Below, piece after piece: positions 13,001 through 24,604 of a DNA stretch of 64,000 bases. Source of the DNA: Triops longicaudatus (Eukaryota > Arthropoda > Branchiopoda > Notostraca > Triopsidae); NCBI GenBank assembly GCA_022885665.1, contig JAGQDJ010000097.1:1-64000 (forward strand), read 5' to 3'. Below the pieces are notes generated by a model that had not been told where the DNA came from, did no database searches, and worked only from the letters and a program-made list of their open reading frames with translations. Both the position numbers and the translations under genes were made by a program. Within the stretch, counting starts at the first letter, position 1. Each line of letters opens with the position of its first letter.

Positions 13001-15784
13001 TCACTGTGTAAAAACATGTTTCAAATTTTCGTCTGTTCTGTAGCGTACGCGTAACTTACGAAAAATATGTTGCTAATGTTTGGTACCTAATGTAAACTTA
13101 ACAACGAAAAGAGAAGCGCTCGTTCTTTTTCTAAGGAAAGAAAAAGGAAGGGAATTGGACACTTCTCGATTAATTTTCACTCATTTTACATGCAACTTTT
13201 TCGGGTCCTTAGTGTCATTTGTCATGACGGTGATTTTTTCCACAGCCTCCTGGAAACTTTTGTTCAGATTTGATTTTTTTTTTGCGTCCCATTAATTTGA
13301 CCCGACTCTATGTCGTTCTTAATTGTTTCAGTTTAAAAACTTAAATGGGCATTTAGTGTAAAATTTTGTCTAACATAGGCTTGCTAATCTAACATAACAC
13401 TATTAGCCTTTTATTGAGACTTTACTTTAACGTATTTTAACTAAACCTAACCTAACTTGTCGAACTTTACGTAACTTAGCTGCACTTACATAACATAATA
13501 AACGGTTGCATTGTACTGTTACCCCCCCCCCCCCCAGACTGAATCTTGAATCCAATAAAAGCGTCGAACCGAAATAGTCAAACGGGCTATTTTCTGCATT
13601 GTTATGAACCCTTCCACGTACGATTAATTTTTTGTCCTATTTTCCAACCATGTATATTTTTCATATACATTTATCAATTATCGTCTGTACTTTACTTGTA
13701 TTAAAGTTAAGAAAAAGTCTTTAGTTTACCTTAAAGGTAACTGGGGCCGATAAAGTGAAACTAAGCCTAGGTTGATTAATAAGTTCGTTCCGATATTTAT
13801 CCAAAATGTGAAAAAAAAAATTCTCTATAAGTAGCGAATCTTACTAAATTGCATTAGAACCGTTGTTTGACAGCACATGAGCCATACGATCAGGTTGCGT
13901 CAAAACTTCCCTTCTCCCAGATCGTCTTAGTTTTATTTCCAGAAAACTGAACGAAGGTAAATTTTGTAGGTCAATTTTTCAAGCGACTTCTTTCCAAGAA
14001 GGGAATTTTGAAGAGAGCGGAAAAGACTAGTTGAGGACTGTTAGGACTGTAAGGTGGGTGGATTAGAACACCCAGGAAAGTTGCAGCCGTTTCTGTCTGG
14101 GAATCACACTCGCGTGCCTCGTCTGTTTTCTATTGCTTAGTCGGTACGGGGGGCCACAAGTCCGCTCTTCTGACGTAACCAGCGGATTTCAGGAGTATCA
14201 CTAGACTTCCGTGTTAAACACGGACATTCCCGTGTATCTCCTGAACTGTTAGATGTAAGTTTGAATCCTCCAATGCTGTTAGTTTTTCTGTGTCTACCTC
14301 CTAAAGTGCGACCCAATCGGTCGCCATTTTGAACGCCAGAATTTAAATCGCGAAACTGTAAAAAAACCTTTGAATCACGCCCCTTTTTAGCACTTGAGGA
14401 ACATAAACTTCGCTAATTTTTTTCAGCCGTTTCTGAAGCGGTGTAACCTTCGTAGACATAATAAAGCAAAATACGTCGATAATTTTCAGCGGTATCGTCC
14501 GTATTTCGGCGCGGAATAAAAACTTTGTTTTGAAGTCGGGAAATCACCACTCTTGAAAAAATGTCAGTTAGTGACCGCTTTTGCACATTTGTGAACAAAA
14601 AAGGGCACATGTGCACTCAAAGAAACACCTGGGCTGTTTGAATTCGGAAGTGTTTGAAAAGTGGAACGGACTTGTTGCTCGCAACAATAATTATGAGCAT
14701 TAATAAAAGAGATATTAAGTAAGTGTTTACCAATTGAGACTGAGTAAAGCTAAATACAGTTGTATACTGTTTAATATCGCTTTTACAATACGATTTAGGC
14801 ATCACGACAATGTGTACTGGAATTAGGATTTTATGTTGTTAGTACTCTTGTGATTTGTGAGCGTAAATATTAATTTTTGTTTTGCGACAGGGGTACAATT
14901 CGGGAAACTTCGAGACTCCTTACGATTATAATGCAGGATACCAGCAGCAGGAACGACTTTACGATCAGTATGGCTATCCGGCGAGGCATCAACCGCCTTC
15001 AAGTTACCATTACCCTAACGCTGATTGGTCAGGCCAGACCTACGCTCCTTTACTTCACGCGTACGACAACCCCGGTACATCGAACAGTCGTTCGAGGTTA
15101 GGCTACGGTCACCGCCGAACGCCCTCTAACGTGTCTAACTCGTCGCCCAACACCAGCAGCAGCAATATTAATCCAAGTTTCCGTTTGGAAGATGAAGAAG
15201 ATTCCCAGTACAGTACGCCGACACATGGTTCAGGTTCCCGTGTCGCATTTGACCTCGACCAGAAGATATCCTGTACGAGCAGCACAAGCAGCACTGGCAC
15301 GCCTGCCACGCCGATACGAACCTCGCGTCAAAACTCGGCAGAAGCGGACCGACCTGGCACTTTGGGCTGGGAAGGACAGCGGTTGCGTTCGAGTCTGCGG
15401 AAAACGAACTTCGGCGCCGGTGGCAGCAATGTCAAATGGGCCGGCACGGGCAGTACTGGCAACGGAGCAAGCGCTGCAATGGGAGGAGGAGGCAGCAGCG
15501 GGTCGGGTGGAGGCACGCCCACTAACCCGAATACAACACCTCCGGATAGTATGACGAGCGAGGATAGCAGCTATGTTTCTGCCAATGTTTCGGCGTTGCG
15601 GGTCCGCTTTTCGCCTTTAACTGCCATGACCGGAACAAACACCTTATTGGATTTGCCGGTCCAAGGCCAGATCCAGGATTCCACTGTGCCTCTCAAAGCG
15701 CGACAACTCGGCATTGGGACTCGACATGGATCCGGCGATACATTCAGGACGAGGCATGGACATTTAATGGACGATTTTATATGA
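4007..15784 (+). CDS. MLK: mixed-lineage kinase (MAP3K9/10/11/21 family; slipper orthologue)
   Basis: A MAP kinase kinase kinase of the JNK pathway, 1197 residues from eleven exons: 4007-4588, 5016-5487, 6315-6495, 6579-6727, 8874-9049, 9105-9360, 10224-10352, 10755-10955, 11602-11836, 11922-12240 and 14891-15784. All phases agree and the total is divisible by three. Order of parts: a Ser/His-rich N-terminus; an SH3 domain (about 138-194, ALYDYEAQNEDELTLRRGE); the kinase domain with GVGGFGKVYRG (about 227), catalytic Lys in VAVKAA (247), HRDLKSSN, SDFGLAR, and MSAAGTYAWMAPE in the activation segment; a leucine-zipper region with REQELAEREIDLLEREL; and a CRIB-like motif (ISAPTDFRHNITV) for Rac/Cdc42. 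A long Ser/Gly/Pro-rich tail follows. The family C-terminal box is kept (TLLDLPVQGQIQDSTVPL). The kinase looks intact. The ATG at 4007 is the first in-frame start before the SH3, but an upstream non-coding exon is possible. Confidence 0.95.
6728..8873 (+). other. intron 4 of MLK, 2.1 kb
   Basis: A long intron within the kinase-domain coding region, between exons ending MQ and starting CWDPEPHGRP. AT-rich, with no recognisable gene or repeat. Confidence 0.7.
12241..14890 (+). other. last intron of MLK, 2.65 kb
   Basis: The longest intron of the kinase gene. It contains a stretch of CCTAA-type pentamers around 13425-13495 and a C homopolymer at about 13522-13535. Short open frames on both strands show no family signature. 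Confidence 0.7.
13425..13495. repeat. degenerate CCTAA (TTAGG-type) pentamer stretch
   Basis: The sequence includes taactaaacctaacctaac and related words. It is interspersed, not a clean array. The unit matches the arthropod telomere pentamer TTAGG in complement. Confidence 0.45.
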
Positions 15785-15787
15785 AAC

Positions 15788-15793
15788 AATAAA
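15788..15793 (+). terminator. AATAAA polyadenylation signal of MLK
   Basis: A canonical AATAAA begins three bases after the TGA stop of the kinase gene (15782-15784). If used, the 3' untranslated region would be only about 20-30 bases. Confidence 0.5.
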
Positions 15794-17578
15794 AGACCAT
15801 ACTGATGCAGCTGGATCTTCGTGGGAGGGAACGCGAGCTAGTCCTGGTTGTGTGCAATCAGCAGGAAGAAGGAAAATGGCCAATCGAACAGATTTTCCCC
15901 CAGTTTCTCTCGCACGAAGCATTCGAAAAAAGACGTAGGGCAAATGTTTTTATGTGTGTGATTTGTCTACATTCCGGGCTTGATACCAAAACATTTTCCG
16001 TAGAAATGCGAAACACCAAGCCGACTTGCGTGAGCGTTCTTGTGTTTCATCCCCTTCTTAGCCATTAAGACGATCGATTACGTGAACATGCAATATTAAT
16101 TACCGTCCCATCATGTAATCATTCCTTTGTTTTTATACTTTCGCCATCTTTTGTCGGATTTTATCTATTCTCTTTTATATTTGTTTTATAGCCTTTCCAA
16201 AACTTGACAGTTGTATGTAGTATCATTTAATATTCTAGTCTAACCAGGTCAAACAATGGTATCAACCTGACAACCGCCTCTTACTTATAAGGTTCAAAAT
16301 TTTGTGGCTAAGATTTTCTTTTTTTTTCTACCGTAGTTTCGCAGAGGTACCTCAGGAACTTACTTTAATGTTCACATGTTTTATTTTGAATTTTTCGCTT
16401 TCTTATTTGAGTGGCCAAAATGTCAGAAGCAAATTCCACAAGTTTCAAACTGTTCTCAACTTCTTAGTTGCAATATTCTATAAGCGAGATGGTGGGAAAT
16501 GGTTATTACATTGTTTCCTGAATTTTTGGTATGTTCTAACTGGCTCTTGTACTTACAAAAAGAAATTGTCACATTTTTGGTAAAACGAAATTCTTGAGAA
16601 AATGAAAGTGCAGAGGAATACTTCACGGTGAAACCTAGGAAGAAATATTGCGAAAAGACAGTGTGTGTGTGTGTGTGTTTTTTATATATAAAAAAACACG
16701 TATACAGCGCTTGTTACGACTGTTAGGCAGCTGCGTGTCTCTCCCAATGCCTGAGATTATTTGTAAATTCCAAAATCCCTAGTATTATTTATCTAATTTT
16801 GTTTGCTGCTTCGTCGAACACGCGTTTCATTTGCAAAGTGTTATCATAAAAAGATTTAATCAGTGGCTTTAAATGCAAAAACGAGGATGCATTCCAGATA
16901 GATAGTTAAATGCGACTTCCACCAATTCATGCACTTTTCATTGCTGAGCTGATTATTGGTGATAATGCTATAACGTTTATGTAGGAGAAACTGTGACAGT
17001 GGAAATGCATATGATGTTCTCCTTTATAACAAAACCCCTTGAAATTCCGTACATTTATTAGTCACGCCTGTAGCTCAGGAAACTTCCTTAGTTCTAAATA
17101 CGACATACAAATAAGTTCGACGACTAGGTTCTTCGCATCCTCGCATCCTATTTGTGGGTACCAGGAAGAAATTCATCGTCATAACGCTTTTGGTGTACCA
17201 ATGTATGTCTGACCATAAATGGACGAAATCCGCAATCGAAACTAGAAGCAGGTTTTCACGAACCCGAAAAAGGGCTTTCTCATAGAATTGCTTCATTACA
17301 GCTAGTATAAGAATACTCATGCTGTCCACTCAATTGAACCTAAGCACTGAGCTTATGAGCCAAGTAAGCGTGGGAAACTCCGTAACACTTGTATTTGAGA
17401 AATACGGTTGTCGGATTTGACAACACGGTATCAATGCAAGCATTAGTCTTTTTGAATTTGGCGCGCTCGATTGCCGTATCGTACACGCACAGATTGAGTC
17501 TCATTTAGCTATCGATCTATTGTAGCCTTCCGTTTTCTTAACTCTCCAAGAAGATAACAAGACCTAGTCGTCTGCAAA
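15794..17578. other. intergenic, MLK to COX7A
   Basis: No conserved gene is visible. A (GT)9 microsatellite lies at 16661-16678, followed by a palindromic T6-ATATATA-A7 stretch. Open frames on either strand in this interval lack any family signature. Confidence 0.5.
16661..16678. repeat. (GT)9 microsatellite
   Basis: Nine perfect GT units followed by a T run and an AT-rich palindrome. Confidence 0.9.
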
Positions 17579-17962
17579 ATGAACACTGCCGTGGTTTGTT
17601 GAAAGAAATTCTGTAACCTTACTTGTCGACTAATTACTTGTTAATCACAGGGTCTCTCGCGTTTTGTGCGCACCACTCGTTACGTGCGAAACGCTGGAAC
17701 TGCGACGTGCAGGAGCAATGACGCTGCCTACAAGAAGTTTTTGGAGAAACAAAAGGCGATGCAGGTATTTGCTGTTTTATTCATTAGTGGGCAGTTTTAA
17801 TGTAACTTTTCTTCCTAACAGTTGGACGATGGTCAGCTTATCCACTTGAAGGGAGGTAAATTGGACCAAGCCCTTTTCATTACCACCAGCGCTTTAACTG
17901 CATTGGGTTTATTTTTGTCATTCAAATTCTACTACACTCAGTCCTTCCCCAAGAAACAGTAA
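17579..17962 (+). CDS. COX7A: cytochrome c oxidase subunit 7A, mitochondrial
   Basis: A small single-pass subunit of respiratory complex IV in the mitochondrial inner membrane, 89 residues from three exons (17579-17593, 17651-17764, 17822-17962). The N-terminus MNTAVGLSRFVRTTRYVRN is Arg-rich without acids, as expected of a mitochondrial presequence. The family core follows: Lys-rich KKFLEKQKAMQ, then LDDGQLIHLKGG, a hydrophobic membrane segment around ALTALGLFLSFKFYY, and the typical C-terminus SFPKKQ. The first exon is only 15 bases. Its donor gtttgt is weak, so this start is the least certain part; a different upstream start exon is possible. An AATAAA lies near 18101. Confidence 0.88.
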
Positions 17963-18332
17963 AATATACCAAGATGTATAAATAGTGCATCCTACAGATT
18001 GTAGCCGTCAAATACAACATGTCACATCCTGAAAATCCCGTTGTTTTTTGTCAATTGAGAAGTCTTGTTCCAAGACATGCCGAACCACTTAACCTACTCG
18101 ACAATAAATCAAGGTTTGTGGTAGCCTTCTAGATTTTCTTAGTGTGACCTGTAAGTTATAGAGACTAAAGAAATTTGTCGAAACTTTTGAATGTGGGACT
18201 TGTACATCTCTATATCTTTCTGATCGGCTCTCATGTCAGTCCTCGTTTACTCATGACGGCGAACAGAATAACGTACACAAGTCACAGCAACAATTATTAG
18301 TTCGTACCTCTAGAGATAATCCCAATATTTAT

Positions 18333-18510
18333 AGGCCTAACCTAACATGACCAGACTAGCCTAACCAAATTGGCCAAATCTTTTGCACTGATTTTCCTAT
18401 AGTTCACATACTTGCGCGGGAGAATTCAATGCCTTGAAATCTGTTAAAAAGGAGATCAATTTTGTTTTGTTTTGTTATGTTTAGTTAGGTTAGGTTTGGT
18501 TAGATTAGGA
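18333..18510. repeat. inverted CCTAA / TTAGG-type stretches
   Basis: CCTAACCTAA-type words at 18337-18370 face TTAGGTTAGGTTTGGTTAG-type words at 18480-18510. They are imperfect inverted copies about 110 bp apart. This may be a short interstitial telomere-like remnant or a foldback element. Confidence 0.45.
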
Positions 18511-18689
18511 TAGAAAGAATAGGAATCGAGGGGGGGGGGGGGGTANTATAGAGAAAAGTACCGATCTCTGTTCATTCATATTTTTTCTGAAATTAATTGA
18601 AGTGGTTTTCTTTCAAGACAATGGTCAACGTGCTCAGCATTTACCAAGCTAACAATCTCAAGAAGAAAATTGCTGCATAAGTGTTATTT

Positions 18690-18925
18690 TTGTAAGGCAT
18701 TTTCTTATTCGCGTTCAAGATTTTACCTTGAACACCAATTTTGAAAATACATTATTTTCCTGGAATTTTATAGTGAAGTCGCAAGTGATACGTTCTACTT
18801 TTTCTTAATCTCTTATATAGCCGAATCTTTTCGTTTTACTTTTACTAAAAAATAGGAGAAATATAGAAGGAAAAACAAGAAGTGTTTTTCTTCGGAATTA
18901 CCCCGTTTGACGGTAATGACTGCTT
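18690..18925 (+). repeat. dispersed repeat, copy A
   Basis: It shares ordered blocks with 24605-24880, including TTGAACACCAA..TTTGAAA, GGAATTTTA(C/T)AGTG(A/G)AGTC and TACCCCGTTTGA(C/T)GGTAA. The blocks are diverged and spaced differently. It is non-coding here. Confidence 0.5.
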
Positions 18926-19594
18926 CACTTGAGCCCTCTAAAACTGTGAGGTCCTCAGTCTACGGCCTGCGCTACGGCCCTGCTGGATACGGCCTGCAAG
19001 CCCGTTTTTACCCAGCCTTCGTGCTCGACTGAAAAATTATGTAATATATACGTAGAACAGTTTTGGAGTGCAGAAAAGCATGAGAGTAACAGTTTCAGTA
19101 CAGTTTCAGTACAGTACAGATTTTGGTTTTGAGGGTTCGGGCAGCTTTTTCGAGGGGGGGGGGGGTGTTAAGAACCTTACTCCCTGGCTATGACCTTGAA
19201 ATGCTCATTACAATCCTAATTAACAGATATTTATCTCTTAAATTATGGAGACAGAGCGATGCAGAATTTCAGTGAAAGAATTTTTTTGTAATTAACGATT
19301 TTATCAGACAAATCTCGAAATTTTTCGACTCAAAATTCGTTGTCGAAGCTTGAAATAAATTAATAAGCTTTTCTTTCGTTGTGTATTGATTTTAATTCCC
19401 TACTTCCTACTTCTAATGAGCTTCGTTTACTCTTCATTTATTCTACAATTTTTGACTTGCAATCGTTTGACTTTTCCCACGTCCATTCCTGCGCGCGACC
19501 CCTATCGACGGTGGCTCAGGAGGCAGAGCACGTGTATTTGTATTTGAAAATCCCTCTGCAGTGCACACCGAAAATCCTCCCCACAATAAAAACC

Positions 19595-22500
19595 ATGGAG
19601 GCTTTTAATGAACAATTTGAAACGGACCTCGTTGATGGGATTTTACCACTGTCTCATAAAAAGAAAAGTGAAGGTACCCATAAAAAAGTATATTCTACAT
19701 GAATGGATAAACCGTTAATATAATCTTCTTAGAGAGCGATAATTGGTTAGTCTACTTGAAAGACTGCCGGTACGAAACTTGTGTAAAAGCCTTAGCCCAA
19801 AACATCTTTGCGGTAGATAGCTTATCAGGAACACAAGGCAACTTGGAAGCGACACTCGTCAACAAAATTTCGGAGTACGTTAAATCGGGCGACAGAGAAG
19901 CAACCAGGTTTGAAAGTCAAAAAAGCATTCATTCGTTCTTCAACTTATTTTTTTAAAATCACAGAAAAAGTGAAGTGTTTGCGTTGGGAATAGCGAGCCT
20001 TCAACTTTTTGTTCAAGCGAACTGGTTTAGCACAGAAATTCCGGAACTAGAAATTTTCAGTAGCATAGCCACTTCTGCCGCCAAAGAGTCTTTAGTTTTA
20101 GACGGAGAAAATGTGTATACTTTGGTGCAATATCCCATACTCCTGCTTATTGCTCGAGTATGTCTATTTAGCTGCAAAGATCACCTTAATATGTTCAAGG
20201 TAACGTACTAAGAGCAACGGATAAAAAGCTTTCGGAAATTCTTTAATTTGTATAGCATTTTTTCGTTCTTTGTAGACCGTTTCTTGGTGGGCGTTACGCT
20301 ACCTTAGTGTACACCAGAAGATCCTAGAAGAACCGTCTATGCAAATTCACGACGCTGGGCAGCAGCTTGTCACCTTCCTGGCTAACCAATCATTCTCTCA
20401 GAGGCTTCAAATCCAACTTTTCGTAGAGATTGCGTACTTCAATATAATGTACCACGAGGTACAAAAAGCGCAAAGCGCTCTCGAAAAATCTGAGAGCATA
20501 GCTCAACTGGACATCGTCCTTACAGGTTTCAGTATTTCAGTAGTGACGTAGATCGTTATAATAAATTCGTTTTATAGGTGCTTTGGGCAAGCGGACCAAA
20601 TTCCAAGACAAAAATATTGCACAGTTGACAGTCAAGTGCTCGGGAATTCATATTGAAGGTGACACGGCTGATCCGGCAGCCTCTTCAGCCAAACTAGAGT
20701 TGCCTCGAGTAAAACTACTTTAAAAACAGTGTAAGGAAAAAAGATATTGAAAGGTTACGTAGGATGTTGCCCTTGAAGACGATGTACGGCTAAACCGCAT
20801 AGCATACGCGAATCCGACAGATCAACCAGTAACCGGGTTGAGGCCTTTGCAGCAAATTATTTTCCTAGCGATAGTGTAAGTACTGACCGTATAACTGTTT
20901 CCTGTTCGATCATAAGGGTTTTGTCGTAGAGCGCGTATTGAAAAATCTCATCCACCAGACTCATTGGTTGGCGAAGAACTCTTGCCTTTCCTTAGTTCAG
21001 TGCTGAGTCAGCCTCAAGTTTGGGCGGTTCAGGCGTCCGCCTTACTCACGAGGTCAAAACTGGAAAGTTCGCATGGACGAACTGTCGAAAGAGCTATGAT
21101 GCAAGTTCAAGTATATCAGTACATGTTTAGTATTATTAAGCGGAATCAGTTTTAATTGTTTAGGAAGTACTAGACGCTACAAAACGTCATACGGATAGCG
21201 TAGAAGCTCGATTAGCGTATTTTTATACAATACGATTGCCTCCCGTGTGGGAAATAGAGGTAATGCGTAAATTTGTTATTCCCTGTAAGATTTATAGAAT
21301 AGTGTGTTGATGTTCTTAACTTGGAGGCTCTCTTAGACGCAACTGGCAGATTTGTTGTCAAGTCTGGGACTGGTGAAAGAAGCTTTGGACATGTTTTTAA
21401 GGCTACAACAGTGGGAGAAAGTTATTGCTTGTTACCAGCATTTACAACTGAAACACAGAGTAAAGCAAACTTGTCTTTAATATTCATTAACTTTAAAACT
21501 TAAAAAAAAAAATAATCATAAACACTTGTCAGGCTGAAGAAATAGTGCGACAAGAGCTGGAAAAAGGCGAAACTCCTAAACTATGGTGTCTACTTGGTGA
21601 CTGTACAGATGACGAGACTTACTACGAAAAAGCCTGGGAACTTTCAAAGCACAGAAGTGCTCGAGCTCAACGAGACTGGGGTTTTCTTTATTATCGGAAA
21701 AAAAAGGTACCGCGGTTGTACTGCTGCTGCAGTATTTGTCAAGAGTGTCTATATTTATTTATATTTTACAACACAGTTAACTGCTTGACAATAGTGATTT
21801 AATTTATTTACTTTTAAATAGTATGGAGAATGTATTCCACATTTCCAAAAATCTTTGGAAGTTAACCCATTGCAAGAAGGCTTATGGTTACGGCTAGCCT
21901 TCTCAGCTTTGGAGCTGGAGCAATGGGAATTGGCAGCGAGTGCATACAGAAAATACTGTAGTTTGGACAACGACGTAAGTTCACTTCCAAGGTCTTTTAG
22001 TAGCTAAAAGAAATAACAATTTTTTTTTAGAACGCTGATGCTTGGAATAACGTCGCCAAATGTTACATTAAATTAGGCCAGAAAAACCGAGCCTGGAAAT
22101 CCTTGATGGAAGCCGTGAAATGTAACTACGATAGCTGGAAGATTTGGGACAATTTAATGGTAGTTAGTGCAGATTGCGGCGAATTTGAAGAGGTACTTTA
22201 TACTAAATACTGCTAATTTGATTTTAAACCACCATGTGATCTTCTTGGGTTTCCTTTCAGGTAATCCGCTGTTACCACCGAATGCTGGACTTAAAAGAAA
22301 AACATGCGGACGCCGAAATACTGAAGATTCTTGTGGAAGCCATTAATGCCGGTATCATGGACAGCGAAGGTAGAAGTGCTGGTCGACTTCGAGATGCAGC
22401 CCTTAAGTTATTCGGCCGACTGACAGCTATAGTAAGTTTTTACTTTTATTTTTCGACTTATCTGTTTATTTTGAAATATTAACGCCGTATCGTGTTAGGT

Positions 22501-23088
22501 ACCGAACAATGCTCAAATTTGGAAATGGTACGCTGTACTAACCGTACGACCTGGAGATGATGCGTCAGCCGAGCTTTACTATAAAGCAGCACAATACTGG
22601 CAAAAAGCTTACAGAAGTTCTATTCAAAACGTGCTCTGGGAAAAGGAGACGTCTTCTCGCAATGAAGTTTTGGATATCGCGACAAACTTTGCGACAGGTA
22701 ACATTTAATTTAGATTTCAGTTCTTGGCCTAAACAACGTGTTTCTTTACGTCATGTTACCATTTTGCTTTACGTCTGATGATATTTCTCATCAAATCTCG
22801 ATAGCTTGCCTTCAAAGCGCGAGTAAACCAACAACCACTACGGAAGCTTTTCAACTTTTGGGTTCTAGCAAACTTTCTTTAAAATCCATTTTGACGAAGC
22901 TCAAGGTAAAATGAACGATTTTGTTTGCGGAGTTAGATTTAACGGAACATCTTGATGAGTAGAACTACGAAGCAAGCCTTATTACCGGAACTCTTCCCGA
23001 TGACACACTGCAGAGTTTGAGCCAACTGGAAACTTTAATTGAAAAATTAACTGGATATCAACAAGAGCTGCAAGGTCAACAGCCTTAA
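19595..23088 (+). CDS. TTC27: tetratricopeptide repeat protein 27 (TTC27; yeast Emw1 family)
   Basis: A TPR protein of 822 residues (human about 843) from sixteen exons: 19595-19673, 19733-19907, 19965-20199, 20276-20525, 20578-20708, 20763-20875, 20930-21110, 21164-21259, 21337-21459, 21533-21706, 21822-21974, 22031-22192, 22261-22431, 22499-22697, 22805-22905, 22963-23088. Every phase fits. Family signatures in order are ASLQLFVQANW, LTGALGKRTKFQ, LLSQPQVWAVQASALLTR, VERAMMQVQ, the TPR block with QELEKGETPKLWCLLGD and KAWELSKHRSARAQRD, then NADAWNNVAKCYIKLGQKNR, MEAVKCNYDSWKIWDN and CYHRMLDLKEKHADAEILKIL. The protein is implicated in ribosome/RNA-related housekeeping in other eukaryotes, but its molecular role is poorly defined. 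The frame is open upstream of 19595, so an earlier start cannot be excluded, although the family N-terminus fits this ATG. Confidence 0.95.
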
Positions 23089-23131
23089 GAACGTCACGTC
23101 GTACAGTTTTGCTTGTAACAAACCAAAACCT

Positions 23132-23172
23132 GTTTTTATTCCATATTTAGGTCAAACAAAAGGAAAATAAAA
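23132..23172. terminator. convergent polyadenylation signals of TTC27 and SRP14
   Basis: On the + strand aaaataaaa (about 23163-23170) follows the TTC27 stop by about 75 bases. On the - strand ggaataaaaa (complement of ttttattcc near 23134-23142) follows the SRP14 stop by about 90 bases. The two transcripts would overlap at their 3' ends. Confidence 0.5.
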
Positions 23173-23228
23173 TGTTTCTCACGGGAATATTCATAAGAAA
23201 CGTGTAAAATGTTTGTTTTAATGTAATT

Positions 23229-23728
23229 TTACTGCGTAGCTTTAGCTTTTGTCTTGGGCTTCTTCAATTTCTTTAGTCCATCCATGTTTCCTTTCAGTAA
23301 ACTGGAATAAGCTTGGTAAAACTTTGGCAACTCCACGTTGTTAATCTAAATAGGAGAACAGGGTTACTATAGATTGTTTTGTATGAAATCGTTTAAGTTT
23401 ACGATGGTGGATATTTTTTTGCTTCGCACTGTTGCTCTGATGAGACACTTATACTCCGCAGGTTCTTTGACATTTTTGTCTTTCGGGGTGGGTTTGTCAA
23501 TGCCGTCATCTGTCAGAAAGAAAGACTAGTTAGTTAGATAAATTTATTCTGACGTGAAAGAGCTGCAATATGGAACATACATCGTTTTACGGTGATGAGC
23601 ACTGAGTTGGCAGTTCTTGAACTTTGGAACATTCGCGTAAGCGCGGTCAGAAACTAAAGGAACGAAAATTAAAAGCTAATTATTTAGCTTAAGAAACTTC
23701 TTACTGCTTCATTTTCCAGCAAGACCAT
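23229..23728 (-). CDS. SRP14: signal recognition particle 14 kDa protein
   Basis: The Alu-domain subunit of SRP. With SRP9 it binds SRP RNA and mediates elongation arrest during ER targeting. It is 106 residues from four exons read on the minus strand: 23728-23705, 23653-23581, 23509-23403, 23345-23229. The start MVLLENEA|FLTALTRMFQ matches the family N-terminus. Next come VLITVKRYDG, a loop with KPTPK, a strand KCLIRATVRSKKISTI, and the hallmark helix YQAYSSLLKGNMDGLKK. It ends in a Lys/Pro/Ala tail KKPKTKAKATQ without the long Ala-rich extension of primates. The gene is convergent with TTC27, with stop codons only about 140 bases apart. Confidence 0.95.
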
Positions 23729-24091
23729 TTTCAATGCTTCTTGGATTCTGCTACTAACTGACGTGTTTCTAACATCACATGTACTCTCGTACTTTCTGCT
23801 ACCGCTACGTGGCTCTTGTGAGCTATAAATTTTTATTAAAAGCTTGAAAGCCAAGGAAACATCCGTTTCAATAACAATTTTCAAAATTGTTCAAGCCTTG
23901 GTCCCTTAACATGGGAGAATTAGTGAATTAGGGGCATTTTAAACTTATTTTATCAATAAGCAAGGCAACGAAAAAGGTCAAAGGCAGCTTCACAGGAAAT
24001 CTCATTGAAGGCAGCACTAGCGTCAAAAGAGGATTAATAAGATCGTACAAATTAGTTAATCGTACAAATAAGTCAAATTAGGGGAACCCGC

Positions 24092-24137
24092 TTAAATGCG
24101 AAGTACCGGTACCTACTGGTCCTGTCCTTAAGCGGGT
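24092..24137. repeat. inverted repeat / hairpin
   Basis: ACCCGCTTAA and TTAAGCGGGT are perfect 10-bp complements enclosing about 26 bases that contain a GTACCGGTAC palindrome. It may be the remnant of an element related to the one at 24972-25258, which also ends in GTACCGGTCC. Confidence 0.6.
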
Positions 24138-24604
24138 ATTGGTTTTATCCGAGATCCGCGGTGATATCCGAGATGGTGTTAAGCCATCTGGGCTAAAGAT
24201 ATGATTGTTTCTAATGATCTCCCAGTTTACAAGGTCCCACTTTGCGTTTTATCAATTATACTTGTACACTTTTAAATTTGGTAAATTTTCTTTAGCTAAA
24301 GGAGCGAGGAGGAACCGACGCGACTTACGGAGATAAATGCCTGAAAACTTCAACTAAAAAAAAAGAAAAAAACTTTTAATTTGAAAAGACTACGGATAGG
24401 CAAGACGAAAATAGTACATGAAACCATAGGAAGTGCAACCAAGTGCGAATGTATTAAAACATAAGTTTTAAGACATAAGTAAATGTTTGATTGACGATCA
24501 CTTTTCATTCACTTTTTTCAACAATTATTATCATCTTTTTTAACGAATTGTCAGACGTGTTCAATTGATAAATACTCACTATTACAATAAGACATTTCCC
24601 GCCA

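Larger units (their letters stand above)
17963..19594. other. intergenic, COX7A to TTC27, repeat-bearing
   Basis: It holds the COX7A 3' end (AATAAA near 18101), inverted CCTAA/TTAGG-type stretches at about 18333-18510, a G homopolymer with an N at 18546, and one copy of a dispersed repeat at about 18690-18925. A tandem of tttcagtacag words lies near 19088-19116 and a second G run near 19155. No gene is seen. Confidence 0.6.

Noticed and set aside
13555..13580. Possible tRNA B-box on the minus strand (GGTTCGACGC)
   Set aside because: No matching A-box or cloverleaf arms could be drawn around it.
15805..16068. 87-codon frame after the MLK stop
   Set aside because: It follows the probable polyadenylation signal of MLK and shows no recognisable domain.
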